In this document: one piece after another, positions 1-6,143 of the stretch
Layout of the letters: each line of letters opens with the position of its first letter
Position numbering within the stretch: the stretch's first letter is position 1
Origin: Acidobacteriota bacterium
Lineage (GTDB): Bacteria; Acidobacteriota; Terriglobia; UBA7540
Assembly: GCA_021827245.1 (NCBI GenBank)
Contig: JAKAWN010000285.1
Span: forward strand, 1-9,048
Length of the DNA: 9,048 bases
Direction: 5' to 3'
Notes under the pieces: generated by a model
What the model was told of the DNA's origin: nothing
What the model saw: only the letters and a program-made list of their open reading frames with translations
Databases searched by the model: none
Translations under genes and position numbers: made by a program

Positions 1-138
1 TCGGCTGCGCTTGTGGCCGCCGGCAAAGCGGGCGATCTTCCGGAAGGCGTTGCGGTTGCAGCAGAAGCGATTGATTCCGGCGAAGCAGCCCGGACGCTGC
101 GAGCTCTGGTGGATTTCACTGACCGGCACCGGAGGTAA
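1..138 (+). CDS. trpD: Anthranilate phosphoribosyltransferase, C-terminal end (partial)
   Basis: Only the last 45 codons are inside the window; the gene begins to the left. The reading frame starts at base 1 and ends with TAA at 136-138. The peptide (SAALVAAGKAGDLPEGV, then AAEAIDSGEAARTL) is the characteristic C-terminal helix region of TrpD, where an alanine-rich segment, a 'GKA-DL-EGV' turn and 'A-EAIDSG-A' close the alpha/beta domain. The enzyme transfers a phosphoribosyl group from PRPP to anthranilate, the step directly after anthranilate synthase, in the cytoplasm. It lies on the plus strand while trpG and trpE in the same window are on the minus strand, so it cannot be in an operon with them here. 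It converges on the S9 peptidase gene across about 210 bp, in which I see no convincing terminator. The identification rests on a short tail but is quite specific. Confidence 0.85.
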   Translation, partial: SAALVAAGKAGDLPEGVAVAAEAIDSGEAARTLRALVDFTDRHRR

Positions 139-348
139 CTTCGATTCTTCACACCTTGTTTCAGCTTCGGAAAAGGGCGTAACTTTCAGCCGTACCGAGA
201 GGAACAGCAGGAGAGATTTTTCCCTGCGGAAAGAATAAATCCGTACCTTTTTGCAATCTGCACGTGCCATTGATCCTGCAGGCATTGGATTGAAAGAACT
301 GGCGAGATTCTTCGGGGTATCCAGCATCACGCACGATGGGAATAGCTT

Positions 349-2523
349 TCATTCACCCACAGGATGCAGGTTATCATCGAAAAATTTCAGCAAGCGTTTG
401 ATGAGATAGAGCCGCGATGAATAGTGGGTGAAACCATGTTTTTCACCGGGCTGCAGATAGAGCTGGTAGGGTTTGCCGTCGCGAATCAGAGCTTCAATAA
501 AGTTGATCATGTTCTGCATATGGACGTTGTCATCGTCCACGCCCTGGATCAGCAGCAGGTTGGCGCGCAAATTCCCTGCGGCATCGACCGCCGAAGATTC
601 CCGGTAGCCGTCAGGATTTTCCTTGGGAGTTCGCATGTACCGCTCGGTATAAATGCTGTCGTAATACTTCCAGTCGGCCACGGGCCCGCCGGCTGCTCCG
701 CATTTGAACACGTCGGGAGCGTGCGTCAACGCATAGAGCGTCATGAAGCCGCCGTACGACCATCCCCAGATTCCCATACGGCTGGAATCGACGTAAGGCA
801 GCGACTTGAGGAAATTAACGCCCGTCAACTGGTCTCGAAGTTCCTGGCGTCCCAAGTGCTCGAAAATGGGGGTCTCAAAGGCGTGACCTCGGCCCCACGA
901 TCCGCGATTGTCCAGGATCCAGAGAATGTATCCGTGCTCGGCAAAAAGCTGATCGCTGAGCGAGGTCACTCCCCATTCATTCCGAACCATCTGCACCTCA
1001 GGCCCGCCATAGACGTTGACGATGACGGGATACTTCTTGTGCGGATCGAAGTCCGGCGGGGTGACCATGCGCGCGTAGAGTTTGGTCCCGTCGGGGGCCG
1101 TGAGCGTGACAAAGTCCGTGGAGCCGAGTTTGTAATCCGCCAGATGATTGACGGGATTGTCGATGATGGCAACCTCTTCGCCGCTTGATTTGCAAAGGCG
1201 AGTCATCGGCGGCATGTTGTAATCGGAGAACTTGTCGACGTAATACCGGCCGTCTGGCGAAAGACGGAACACATGGGTTCCAGATAATTTCGAAATTCGT
1301 TCGAGGTCCGTGCCATCGAGACGGACGCGATAGATCTGCCGCTGGCGCGGATCGGGTTTCGTCGAGAGGAAATAGACCCAGCCGGTGTTGCCTCCCAACT
1401 GAAACATGGGAAGATCGGAGAAGAGCGACCGGTCGATCATCCAATTGCCGCTGGTCAGCTTCTTCAACAACGTGCCATCCATGCTATATAGGTAAAGATG
1501 CATCCAGCCGTCGCGCTCGGAAAGCCATAGGAACCTCCCTCCAGTGAGAAAATACGGAGGGTTCAGGGAATTGATCCAATACTTGTCGTGCTCCTCAACC
1601 AGTGTGCGGCTAGTTCCGGACTCAATATTCCAGAGATGCGCCACCTCCTCAGTTTGGTCGCGATTCAGGGTCAGGAAGGAGATGGATTGCGAATCCGGCG
1701 TCCAAGTGAAACGCGGGGCAAAATACTCGACGGGAGGCGAAGTTCTTGGAGGAAACCAGGTTCTGACGAGGCCGCCATAAGACGAAACCACGTGGAAAGA
1801 TGCTTTTGGGTTGGGATCGCCGGCCTGAGGGAATCGCTGGATTTTGAGCTGAACATGCCGGTCAAGAAAGTTGATCAGCGGATACTGGGGCACAGGTTGG
1901 TCATCAAGCTGGAGATAGGCAATCTCTTTGCCGTCGGGCGACCACTCATAGGACCTGCCTGTGGTGCGGTCCGCCAGCTCTTCCTTGTAGACCCAATCGA
2001 GTTTCCCATTCAGGACCAGGATATTACCATCTGTGGTAAGCTGCGTGGTCTTGCCGGTTTTCAAGGAAAGCGTATAAATATTGTTCCGCCTCACAAATGC
2101 GACGCGGTTTCCGCCAGGAGAAAATGTGGGCTCTTCTTCCTTTGGAAAGTCGTTCGTCAACCGCTTGGTCTCATTGGTCTGGGCGTAAAACACCCAGAGA
2201 TCGCTCCTGCCCTGAAAAAGAATTTTGTCGCCTTCGGATGACCATTGGTAAGTGCTTGGATCAACCTCACCGGAGATCGCCAAGCGATGAGCTTTGTCGG
2301 TGGCAACGTCATAAATCCACAAAGATGGGCCAGAGTCGCCATCCCGGATATAACTGACCTGTTCGTGTCTGGGGCGCCACCTCACCCTGCGGATTGACGG
2401 GGCAACAACTTGATCTTGCTGAACCACCAGGGAAGGAGTGAGAAGCTTTTGTCCGGCCCGGCCTAAGACCGCAGAGGCGGGCAGGATAAACAGAAAGACG
2501 CAAACTCGAACGAGTAATTTCAT
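349..2523 (-). CDS. Secreted S9B dipeptidyl-peptidase IV family serine peptidase
   Basis: A 724-aa protein that probably removes N-terminal dipeptides (Xaa-Pro type) from peptides outside the cytoplasm. The N-terminus has a basic start, a hydrophobic stretch (about residues 3-20) and an ASA site near 16-18, so export by Sec is likely. Residues about 50-450 are the DPP-IV beta-propeller, with repeated 'W-SPDG' blades. This part contains DWVYKEE, whose E181-E182 match the substrate N-terminus-binding Glu pair of DPP-IV. The C-terminal alpha/beta-hydrolase domain (about 480-720) has Y505 (oxyanion Tyr, in VYGGP), nucleophile S589 in GWSYGG, D664 in DDNVH and H696 in EKHGF, so the catalytic set is complete. 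Length fits the family. The ATG is preceded by AAGGGG with about 8 nt spacing. The gene follows trpG after a 361-bp gap and probably has its own promoter. The exact substrate is not readable from sequence; a broader acylaminoacyl/prolyl peptidase is the alternative, made unlikely by the EE pair. Confidence 0.93.
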   Translation of the reverse strand: MKLLVRVCVFLFILPASAVLGRAGQKLLTPSLVVQQDQVVAPSIRRVRWRPRHEQVSYIRDGDSGPSLWIYDVATDKAHRLAISGEVDPSTYQWSSEGDKILFQGRSDLWVFYAQTNETKRLTNDFPKEEEPTFSPGGNRVAFVRRNNIYTLSLKTGKTTQLTTDGNILVLNGKLDWVYKEELADRTTGRSYEWSPDGKEIAYLQLDDQPVPQYPLINFLDRHVQLKIQRFPQAGDPNPKASFHVVSSYGGLVRTWFPPRTSPPVEYFAPRFTWTPDSQSISFLTLNRDQTEEVAHLWNIESGTSRTLVEEHDKYWINSLNPPYFLTGGRFLWLSERDGWMHLYLYSMDGTLLKKLTSGNWMIDRSLFSDLPMFQLGGNTGWVYFLSTKPDPRQRQIYRVRLDGTDLERISKLSGTHVFRLSPDGRYYVDKFSDYNMPPMTRLCKSSGEEVAIIDNPVNHLADYKLGSTDFVTLTAPDGTKLYARMVTPPDFDPHKKYPVIVNVYGGPEVQMVRNEWGVTSLSDQLFAEHGYILWILDNRGSWGRGHAFETPIFEHLGRQELRDQLTGVNFLKSLPYVDSSRMGIWGWSYGGFMTLYALTHAPDVFKCGAAGGPVADWKYYDSIYTERYMRTPKENPDGYRESSAVDAAGNLRANLLLIQGVDDDNVHMQNMINFIEALIRDGKPYQLYLQPGEKHGFTHYSSRLYLIKRLLKFFDDNLHPVGE

Positions 2524-2602
2524 GGAATGGACCCCTTGCTACATGCGACCGCGCGGGCTGACCCTCAAATCGTGCCTTTAGACCGCCCGGCTCAAACGCA
2601 AA

Positions 2603-2631
2603 ACATTACCGCTTTTGCCGTAGGTTGTAAA
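2603..2631 (-). promoter_or_regulatory. Candidate sigma70-type promoter for the S9B peptidase
   Basis: Read on the minus strand, TTTACA (2626-2631; 5 of 6 to TTGACA) is followed after exactly 17 nt by TAATGT (2603-2608; only 3 of 6 to TATAAT). It lies about 80 nt before the peptidase ATG. The spacing is good but the -10 box is weak, so this is a suggestion only. Confidence 0.25.
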
Positions 2632-2783
2632 CTTTCTTCGCGGCCGGCAATTACCCATTTTGGTCTTGCAGCGGCCTTAGCCCAGCACAACGCGAAGGTA
2701 CGGGCGAGAATGTCAGTGCAACAGAAAACTGAGTTTCCATGTCCCGAAGTGAACGCCTTAGCAAGCTGCTGAGATGTGCGCAG

Positions 2784-2846
2784 GAGTCGCAGCATCCTGA
2801 GCCTCCATTGGCTTTACGGCTCCGTCCAGGATGCGTCTTGCGACTC
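2784..2846. repeat. Long imperfect inverted repeat (hairpin) downstream of trpG
   Basis: Left arm 2784-2799 (gagtcgcagcatcctg) pairs with right arm 2827-2846. The right arm is caggatgc and tgcgactc interrupted by a 4-nt bulge (gtct, 2835-2838). Inside, agcc (2800-2803) can pair with ggct (2818-2821), extending the stem to about 20 base pairs, with an unpaired ccgtc at 2822-2826 and a loop at 2804-2817. There is no T-run on either side, so it is not a standard intrinsic terminator. It could be an RNA structure ending or protecting the trpG mRNA 3' end, or a REP/MITE-like palindromic repeat. A genome-wide copy count would decide. Confidence 0.6.
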
Positions 2847-2884
2847 AGGGATGGCGCGGTAACCAAAGCCTTTTCAGCAACCCG

Positions 2885-3448
2885 TTAAATCTTCAGAAAG
2901 TTTGCCAGCAGTTGCTTCCCCGCGCCGGTCAAAACCGATTCTGGGTGGAACTGAACTCCCTCAACCTTCAGGGTCTTATGGCGGAGGCCCATGATAAGCC
3001 CGTCGGGCGAAGTCGCGGAAACCGCAAGGCAGTCGGGAAGGCTGTCGCGTTCAACAATCAAGGAATGGTAGCGTGTGGCCGGGAAAGGATTGGGCAGCCC
3101 GAGGAAGATGGTCTTGCCGTCGTGAGAAATCAGGCTGGTCTTGCCGTGCATGATTTCCGGGGCACGGACGACTTTGCCGCCGAATGCCTGCCCAATGGCC
3201 TGATGCCCCAGGCAGACTCCCAGAATCGGGAAGCTGCCTGAAAACTCTTCTATGACATTCAGGCAGATGCCGGCTTCAGAGGGGGTTTTCGGTCCCGGCG
3301 AAATCACAATACGTTCCGGAGCCATGCGCGCGATTTCATCCAGGGTGATCTGGTCATTGCGGCGCACTTCCATCTCCGCGCCCAGTTCGCCGAGATACTG
3401 AACCAGGTTGTATGTAAAAGAGTCGTAGTTATCGATCACTAAAATCAT
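2885..3448 (-). CDS. trpG: Anthranilate synthase component II (glutamine amidotransferase)
   Basis: A 187-aa class I glutamine amidotransferase. It releases ammonia from glutamine and channels it to TrpE for anthranilate synthesis in the cytoplasm. The N-terminus [19 protein letters not shown] is the classic TrpG/PabA start. The oxyanion strand [12 protein letters not shown] lies at about 49-60, the nucleophile elbow GVCLGHQ has C79, and the dyad residues are H168 and E170 in QFHPES. Length is normal for a stand-alone subunit. The start matches the family exactly, although the ribosome site is poor: the nearest purine block (GAGGG) is about 16 nt upstream. The subunit may also serve aminodeoxychorismate synthase (PabA role), as in organisms with one shared amidotransferase; no pabB is visible here. 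It lies 2.7 kb from trpE with unrelated genes between, and divergent from the GNAT gene. Confidence 0.95.
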   Translation of the reverse strand: MILVIDNYDSFTYNLVQYLGELGAEMEVRRNDQITLDEIARMAPERIVISPGPKTPSEAGICLNVIEEFSGSFPILGVCLGHQAIGQAFGGKVVRAPEIMHGKTSLISHDGKTIFLGLPNPFPATRYHSLIVERDSLPDCLAVSATSPDGLIMGLRHKTLKVEGVQFHPESVLTGAGKQLLANFLKI

Positions 3449-3477
3449 CAGCTTGCGCTACTGCCCTCAGTCGGTTC

Positions 3478-3506
3478 ATTATACGCTGACATGGAGGGAG
3501 GCGAAA
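3478..3506 (-). promoter_or_regulatory. Probable trpG promoter (perfect -10 box)
   Basis: On the minus strand there is an exact TATAAT at 3478-3483, which would place the transcription start near 3471 and leave a leader of only about 23 nt before the trpG ATG. A matching -35 at 17 nt is poor (TTTCGC, 3501-3506). Such a short leader leaves no room for a trp attenuator or T-box. The box shows that trpG can be transcribed independently of trpE. Confidence 0.45.
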
Positions 3507-3509
3507 ACA

Positions 3510-3629
3510 ATGCGAGGCGGGGGCGGCGATGGGTTCATCGGAATCGGATTCATTGGTCTTACTGCGCTGCCAGTAAGTGGCTCATCCGAGAACATTTTGG
3601 TGGAGACGGGTTGGGAAAAGGAGGACTAA
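3510..3629 (+). CDS. Possible 39-aa small ORF upstream of the GNAT gene
   Basis: ATG at 3510 is preceded by GGGAGG (3496-3501) with 8 nt spacing, a better ribosome site than trpE or trpG has. The frame ends at TAA 3627-3629, only 7 nt before the GNAT ATG, and the GNAT ribosome site (AAGGAGG, 3618-3624) is inside its last codons, so translation of the two could be coupled. The peptide starts MRGGGGDG, has a short hydrophobic Gly/Ile/Phe stretch (FIGIGFIGLTALPV) and an acidic tail. I recognise no family. A second frame, 3491-3637, ends in a TAATG overlap with the GNAT start but has no ribosome site. Either may be chance; conservation across relatives would decide. Confidence 0.25.
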   Translation: MRGGGGDGFIGIGFIGLTALPVSGSSENILVETGWEKED

Positions 3630-3636
3630 AGACCTA

Positions 3637-4236
3637 ATGGAAATTCGACCGATCACGCTGGAAGGCCAGATTGTGCGTCTTGAACCGCTCAGCTTGTCGC
3701 ATCACGAACAGTTATGCGCCGTGGGCCTCAATTTCGATTTATGGCGCTGGACAACGAAGAATGTCCGAACGCGTGAGGACATGCGCGCTTACATCGAGCA
3801 GGCTCTCGACGAACAGACGCGCGGAACCTCGCTCCCTTTTGCCACCATCGACCGTGCAAGCGGCAGGGCTATCGGCAGTACACGCTATCTGAACATTGAC
3901 GGTTCCAATCTGCGCGTGGAGATCGGCGCTACCTGGATCACAAAGAAATGGCAGAGAACCGGCGCCAACACGGAAGCCAAGTATCTAATGCTTCGCCACG
4001 CTTTTGAAGAACTCGGCTGCATCCGCGTGGAGTTGAAAACGGACTCGCTCAACCTGCAATCGCGCGAGGCCATTCTGCGCCTCGGCGCGCGAGAGGAAGG
4101 ACTGCTGCGCAACCACATGCTGACCTGGACAGGCCGCATCCGGCACACCGTTTACTTCAGCATCATCGACTCCGAATGGCCCGATGTGAAAAAACGGCTG
4201 GAAGAAAGACTGGTCCGTGGCACAGTGAAGCAGTAA
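3637..4236 (+). CDS. GNAT family N-acetyltransferase (RimJ/RimL-like, Acetyltransf_3)
   Basis: A 199-aa acetyl-CoA-dependent acetyltransferase of the RimJ/RimL-like branch; acceptor unknown (protein N-terminus, amino acid or small amine). Visible family landmarks are the N-terminal strand 'GQIVRLEPLSLSHHEQL' (about 10-26), FATIDRASGRAIGSTRYL (about 68-85) and the strand containing VEIGATW (94-100). WQRTGANTEAK (105-115) covers the acetyl-CoA pyrophosphate loop. VELKTDSLNLQSREAILRLGA (131-151) is the typical 'N-xSR-AI-rlG' helix after the cofactor site. I chose ATG 3637 because AAGGAGG (3618-3624) lies 12 nt upstream and family members begin at this point; a GTG at 3577 in the same frame would add 20 basic residues without family support. 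It is divergent from trpG and is the only complete gene on the plus strand. Its codon style resembles the core genes, not the AIPR-like gene. Confidence 0.9.
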   Translation: MEIRPITLEGQIVRLEPLSLSHHEQLCAVGLNFDLWRWTTKNVRTREDMRAYIEQALDEQTRGTSLPFATIDRASGRAIGSTRYLNIDGSNLRVEIGATWITKKWQRTGANTEAKYLMLRHAFEELGCIRVELKTDSLNLQSREAILRLGAREEGLLRNHMLTWTGRIRHTVYFSIIDSEWPDVKKRLEERLVRGTVKQ

Positions 4237-4311
4237 ACTTCACGCATCCAAAAGGCTCTGTCGCCAATTCAGTCAACAGCAAGAGATCGGCAGGATTCCC
4301 CCTGCTGCCAA

Positions 4312-4506
4312 TCACGGCGCACGTACCTCGTTCATCTGGGCGGTAACATAACGCGGCCAGTCGTTCCGGTAGTCCCGCTCGTCTACATCTTGTGGCGGAG
4401 AGACCTCGCTCTTGGGCGGATCAGCGGTCGCGATAGTATCACGCCCCGTCAACACCATTGCGGCACCAAGAATATTCATCTGGAGGAACCTTCGACGCGA
4501 GGGCAT
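4312..4506 (-). CDS. 64-aa Tat-signal mini-protein, probably a 5' gene fragment
   Basis: The start is ATG 4506 because GGAGGT lies 6 nt upstream, a near-perfect ribosome site. An in-frame ATG at 4524 lacks one and would put GGAGGT inside the coding sequence. The N-terminus MPSRRRFLQ carries a twin-arginine motif (SRRxFL), then a hydrophobic segment (about residues 11-20) and an ATA site at 26-28, so Tat export with cleavage near residue 28 is likely. Only about 36 residues (including DVDERDYRNDWPRYVTAQMN) would remain. That segment, from memory, resembles the beginning of longer Tat-exported hydrolases of Acidobacteria, where 'ERDYWNDWP-YLTAKMNEAR' is followed by hundreds of residues. I cannot verify this. 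The frame stops just after NEVRAP, about 75 bp from the end of the GNAT gene, so a gene cut off at a rearrangement junction is the best reading. A genuine small exported protein is the alternative. Confidence 0.5.
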   Translation of the reverse strand: MPSRRRFLQMNILGAAMVLTGRDTIATADPPKSEVSPPQDVDERDYRNDWPRYVTAQMNEVRAP

Positions 4507-4608
4507 TTGATTACCTCCATTCATAACGAGCCGTCACGGGAACTCCTGCAAAGTTTCCATAAAGTTCGAAGTGATGTCAACGCTGATAGCGGGAGGCACC
4601 GCGGCCGG

Positions 4609-4639
4609 CGCAGACCCCAAATTGCGGGGTCTGCGTTTT
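4609..4639 (+). terminator. Strong intrinsic-terminator-like hairpin (plus orientation)
   Basis: A perfect 10-bp stem, cgcagacccc (4609-4618) with ggggtctgcg (4626-4635), closes a 7-nt loop (4619-4625) and is followed by TTTT (4636-4639). This is a canonical Rho-independent terminator for plus-strand transcription, although the T-run is short. The only plus-strand gene upstream is the GNAT gene, ending 372 nt earlier, so it would leave a long 3' UTR running antisense to the Tat mini-gene. Read on the minus strand there is no T-run, so it does not look like a terminator for the AIPR-like gene. Confidence 0.55.
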
Positions 4640-4730
4640 CCCGAAGGAGACTTTTGCGTGGAACCGTGGGGATATGACAGAATTTCATGCCTCGCGAGAC
4701 TGCAGAAGATACAAAGCGAACGCATGCGCC

Positions 4731-4764
4731 AGCCGCGGTGATGGACATCCCAAAGTCCACGGCT
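4731..4764. repeat. Interrupted inverted repeat just downstream of the AIPR-like stop codon
   Basis: agccg (4731-4735) pairs with cggct (4760-4764), and tggac (4742-4746) pairs with gtcca (4755-4759). On one side the two stem parts are separated by cggtga (4736-4741). In the minus direction it begins 6 nt after the AIPR-like TAG, a natural place for a 3'-end hairpin, but only a T-poor sequence follows. It may be a weak or Rho-aided terminator or an mRNA-end stabiliser. Confidence 0.35.
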
Positions 4765-4769
4765 GCCCA

Positions 4770-5990
4770 CTAATTGTCAGGTTTGCTCACGGCTCCGTAC
4801 ATGGCGCGCAAGACAATGTTGGAACACTGTGTCCAGTACTCGGTGTCGGCCCCTAGAGAGTTCACTGCCTTCGCGGTCCTGACTTTGTTCAGTAGCGCCT
4901 TATACAGCTCGTCGGCCCCTATCTTGAACACAAGCTTGTAGTCAACCTTCCAGTAGTATCGATCGCCTTTTAACTCCAGAAGCTCCCGGAAGGCCGCCGC
5001 GATCGGAAGGGACGCAGCCAAATCCATTTCATGGTCAGTAGTGTATTGTGTGCCAGCAGGGGTCAAGGGCTTCTTGAGGGTCTTCACGGCACGTATCTTC
5101 CCAAATTTCCGCCCCCTACCCGTGTCTTTGCTGAATTCGGATTGGATATATTCGGGCAATGTTACTATGTCAGCAGCGACGTCATAAAGCCTGCGGAACT
5201 CCTCATGGGTGGTTTCATTGGTATATAGGTCGAGAGCTTTGCCTTTAGACCGGTACATTGATGCCGGTTGCGTCGTCTTCCATCGCTCCTTCAGGAAACA
5301 GGCAAGCCGCTGCACGACATCACGAACGTCCCACTCCTTATCCTCGTTCTCACGAAATGCAACGACACTGGGGTCAAAACCACCTTTCTGGAGAGCTTCC
5401 TTCAACTCGTCGAACTTATTCTGGTACTCATCAAGCGTAAATTGCTGTACCTGAGACGAAGTATTCAGTGCCTCCACAAGTTGTTCGAGCTCTCCGCTTT
5501 CGAACCCATGCCCTGCCAGAAAGTGGACACGTACAAATGGCTCAGTCCACCCTTCTCGCTCGCGCAGCTCGTTTATGCGCTCCATGGTTTGCTGTATTAC
5601 CTCAAAGGTGTGGCCGCCGTCCGCAATTCCAAACTTCGGCTCTCCGTTTTCCAGGTCTTCGAATTCGTGCGGGTCAATATCTGGAATTGTCACTCGGAGC
5701 AACCGATTCTTATTGTCGAACTCAAACCTGTCACAGAGATAAATGATCCCTCGATTCTTCCGGTGAAAGGTTGAAGGACTGTTTTCGACCGTAATTATCA
5801 TGTCGCGGAAGGGCTTCTTCCTTTGAGACGCTGGCCGGACATTGGCATTGCCGCGTTCCAGCCTGGAGGCTGATGAAAAAGGCAACCACGTCTCAAGATG
5901 AAATAAGCCTGTCTCGACTGGATCGTTCAGCCTCTTGATATGCTCGTTGTCGCGGGGAGTAACCTCAAGCACCTTGGTGGGAAACAGCAT
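4770..5990 (-). CDS. AIPR-like protein (abortive-infection phage-resistance family)
   Basis: A 406-aa cytoplasmic protein that I assign to the AIPR family (related in style to DGQHR/DndB proteins). Diagnostic blocks, numbered from the chosen start, are FHRKNRGIIYL (about 75-85, the family 'NxGI' motif), FGIADGGHTFEVI (120-132, matching the 'i-NG-QT' or 'DGQHR' motif) and EALNTSSQVQQFTLDEY (173-189, matching 'a-NtQ-pv' before an acidic helix). The C-terminal half is helical without other recognisable motifs; no nuclease, ATPase or membrane segment is seen. AIPR genes are often found beside restriction-modification and other phage-defence genes; the mechanism is unknown. I prefer ATG 5990 because AAGGA lies 8 nt upstream; ATG 6035 would add 15 residues with little ribosome-site support. 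No restriction-modification partner is adjacent. Its GC, about 50% on sampled stretches against 65-70% in trpE, and its position between trpE and trpG suggest horizontal gain. Confidence 0.72.
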   Translation of the reverse strand: MLFPTKVLEVTPRDNEHIKRLNDPVETGLFHLETWLPFSSASRLERGNANVRPASQRKKPFRDMIITVENSPSTFHRKNRGIIYLCDRFEFDNKNRLLRVTIPDIDPHEFEDLENGEPKFGIADGGHTFEVIQQTMERINELREREGWTEPFVRVHFLAGHGFESGELEQLVEALNTSSQVQQFTLDEYQNKFDELKEALQKGGFDPSVVAFRENEDKEWDVRDVVQRLACFLKERWKTTQPASMYRSKGKALDLYTNETTHEEFRRLYDVAADIVTLPEYIQSEFSKDTGRGRKFGKIRAVKTLKKPLTPAGTQYTTDHEMDLAASLPIAAAFRELLELKGDRYYWKVDYKLVFKIGADELYKALLNKVRTAKAVNSLGADTEYWTQCSNIVLRAMYGAVSKPDN

Positions 5991-6068
5991 GTAACACTTC
6001 CTTCTGGCAGCGTATGCTTGCCGATTAATAGTCATCAGAAGCTCAATTCGTCATCTGACGCCGAAGGG

Positions 6069-6098
6069 AGGATAGCAAACAGATCCGGAAGTAGTCAA
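6069..6098 (-). promoter_or_regulatory. Candidate promoter of the AIPR-like gene
   Basis: On the minus strand TTGACT (6093-6098; 5 of 6) is followed after 18 nt by TATCCT (6069-6074; 4 of 6). It lies in the 153-bp gap after trpE and would start RNA near 6062, upstream of both possible start codons. This suggests the defence-type gene has its own promoter and is not merely read through from trpE. A run of six T on the minus strand (6100-6105) just before it might help to end trpE transcription, but the hairpin in front of it is poor. Confidence 0.4.
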
Positions 6099-6143
6099 CA
6101 AAAAAGTGGGAACAGCCAATTAATTTCCGGCCGCGACCCCGCA

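Larger units (their letters stand above)
2524..2884. other. 361-bp non-coding gap between trpG and the S9B peptidase
   Basis: No ORF here has a family-like sequence or a good ribosome site; the short frames on both strands look random. The gap holds the peptidase ribosome site at the left edge, a weak candidate promoter at 2603-2631, and a long imperfect inverted repeat at 2784-2846, listed separately. No T-tract terminator for trpG is visible. Because the gap is long and the two flanking genes are functionally unrelated, separate transcription units are likely. Confidence 0.6.

Noticed and set aside
180..240. gcagg...cctgc hairpin in the trpD/peptidase convergent gap as a terminator
   Set aside because: The stem is only 5 bp with a loop of about 11 nt and no adjoining T-run on the correct side; too weak to call.
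161..352. 63-aa minus-strand frame whose ATG overlaps the peptidase TGA (ATGA)
   Set aside because: The 4-bp overlap is tempting as translational coupling, but there is no good ribosome site, the sequence has no recognisable fold or hydrophobic segment, and it fills a convergent gap. It was not counted as a gene.
424..1188. 254-aa open frame on the plus strand inside the S9B peptidase gene
   Set aside because: It is wholly antisense to the conserved catalytic domain of the peptidase, has no family-like motifs, and is a by-product of GC-rich codon structure.
4507..4600. Exact TTGACA on the minus strand (4575-4580) upstream of the Tat mini-gene
   Set aside because: No acceptable -10 box exists at 16-18 nt spacing, so a promoter call is not supported.
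4658..4741. 27-aa plus-strand frame starting GTG after AAGGAG, directly behind the 4609-4639 hairpin
   Set aside because: The ribosome site is reasonable, but the frame is tiny, starts with GTG, has no promoter between the terminator and itself, and resembles nothing known.
5268..5774. 168-aa open frame on the plus strand inside the AIPR-like gene
   Set aside because: The opposite strand carries the recognisable AIPR motifs and a continuous 406-codon frame; this one has no domain resemblance.
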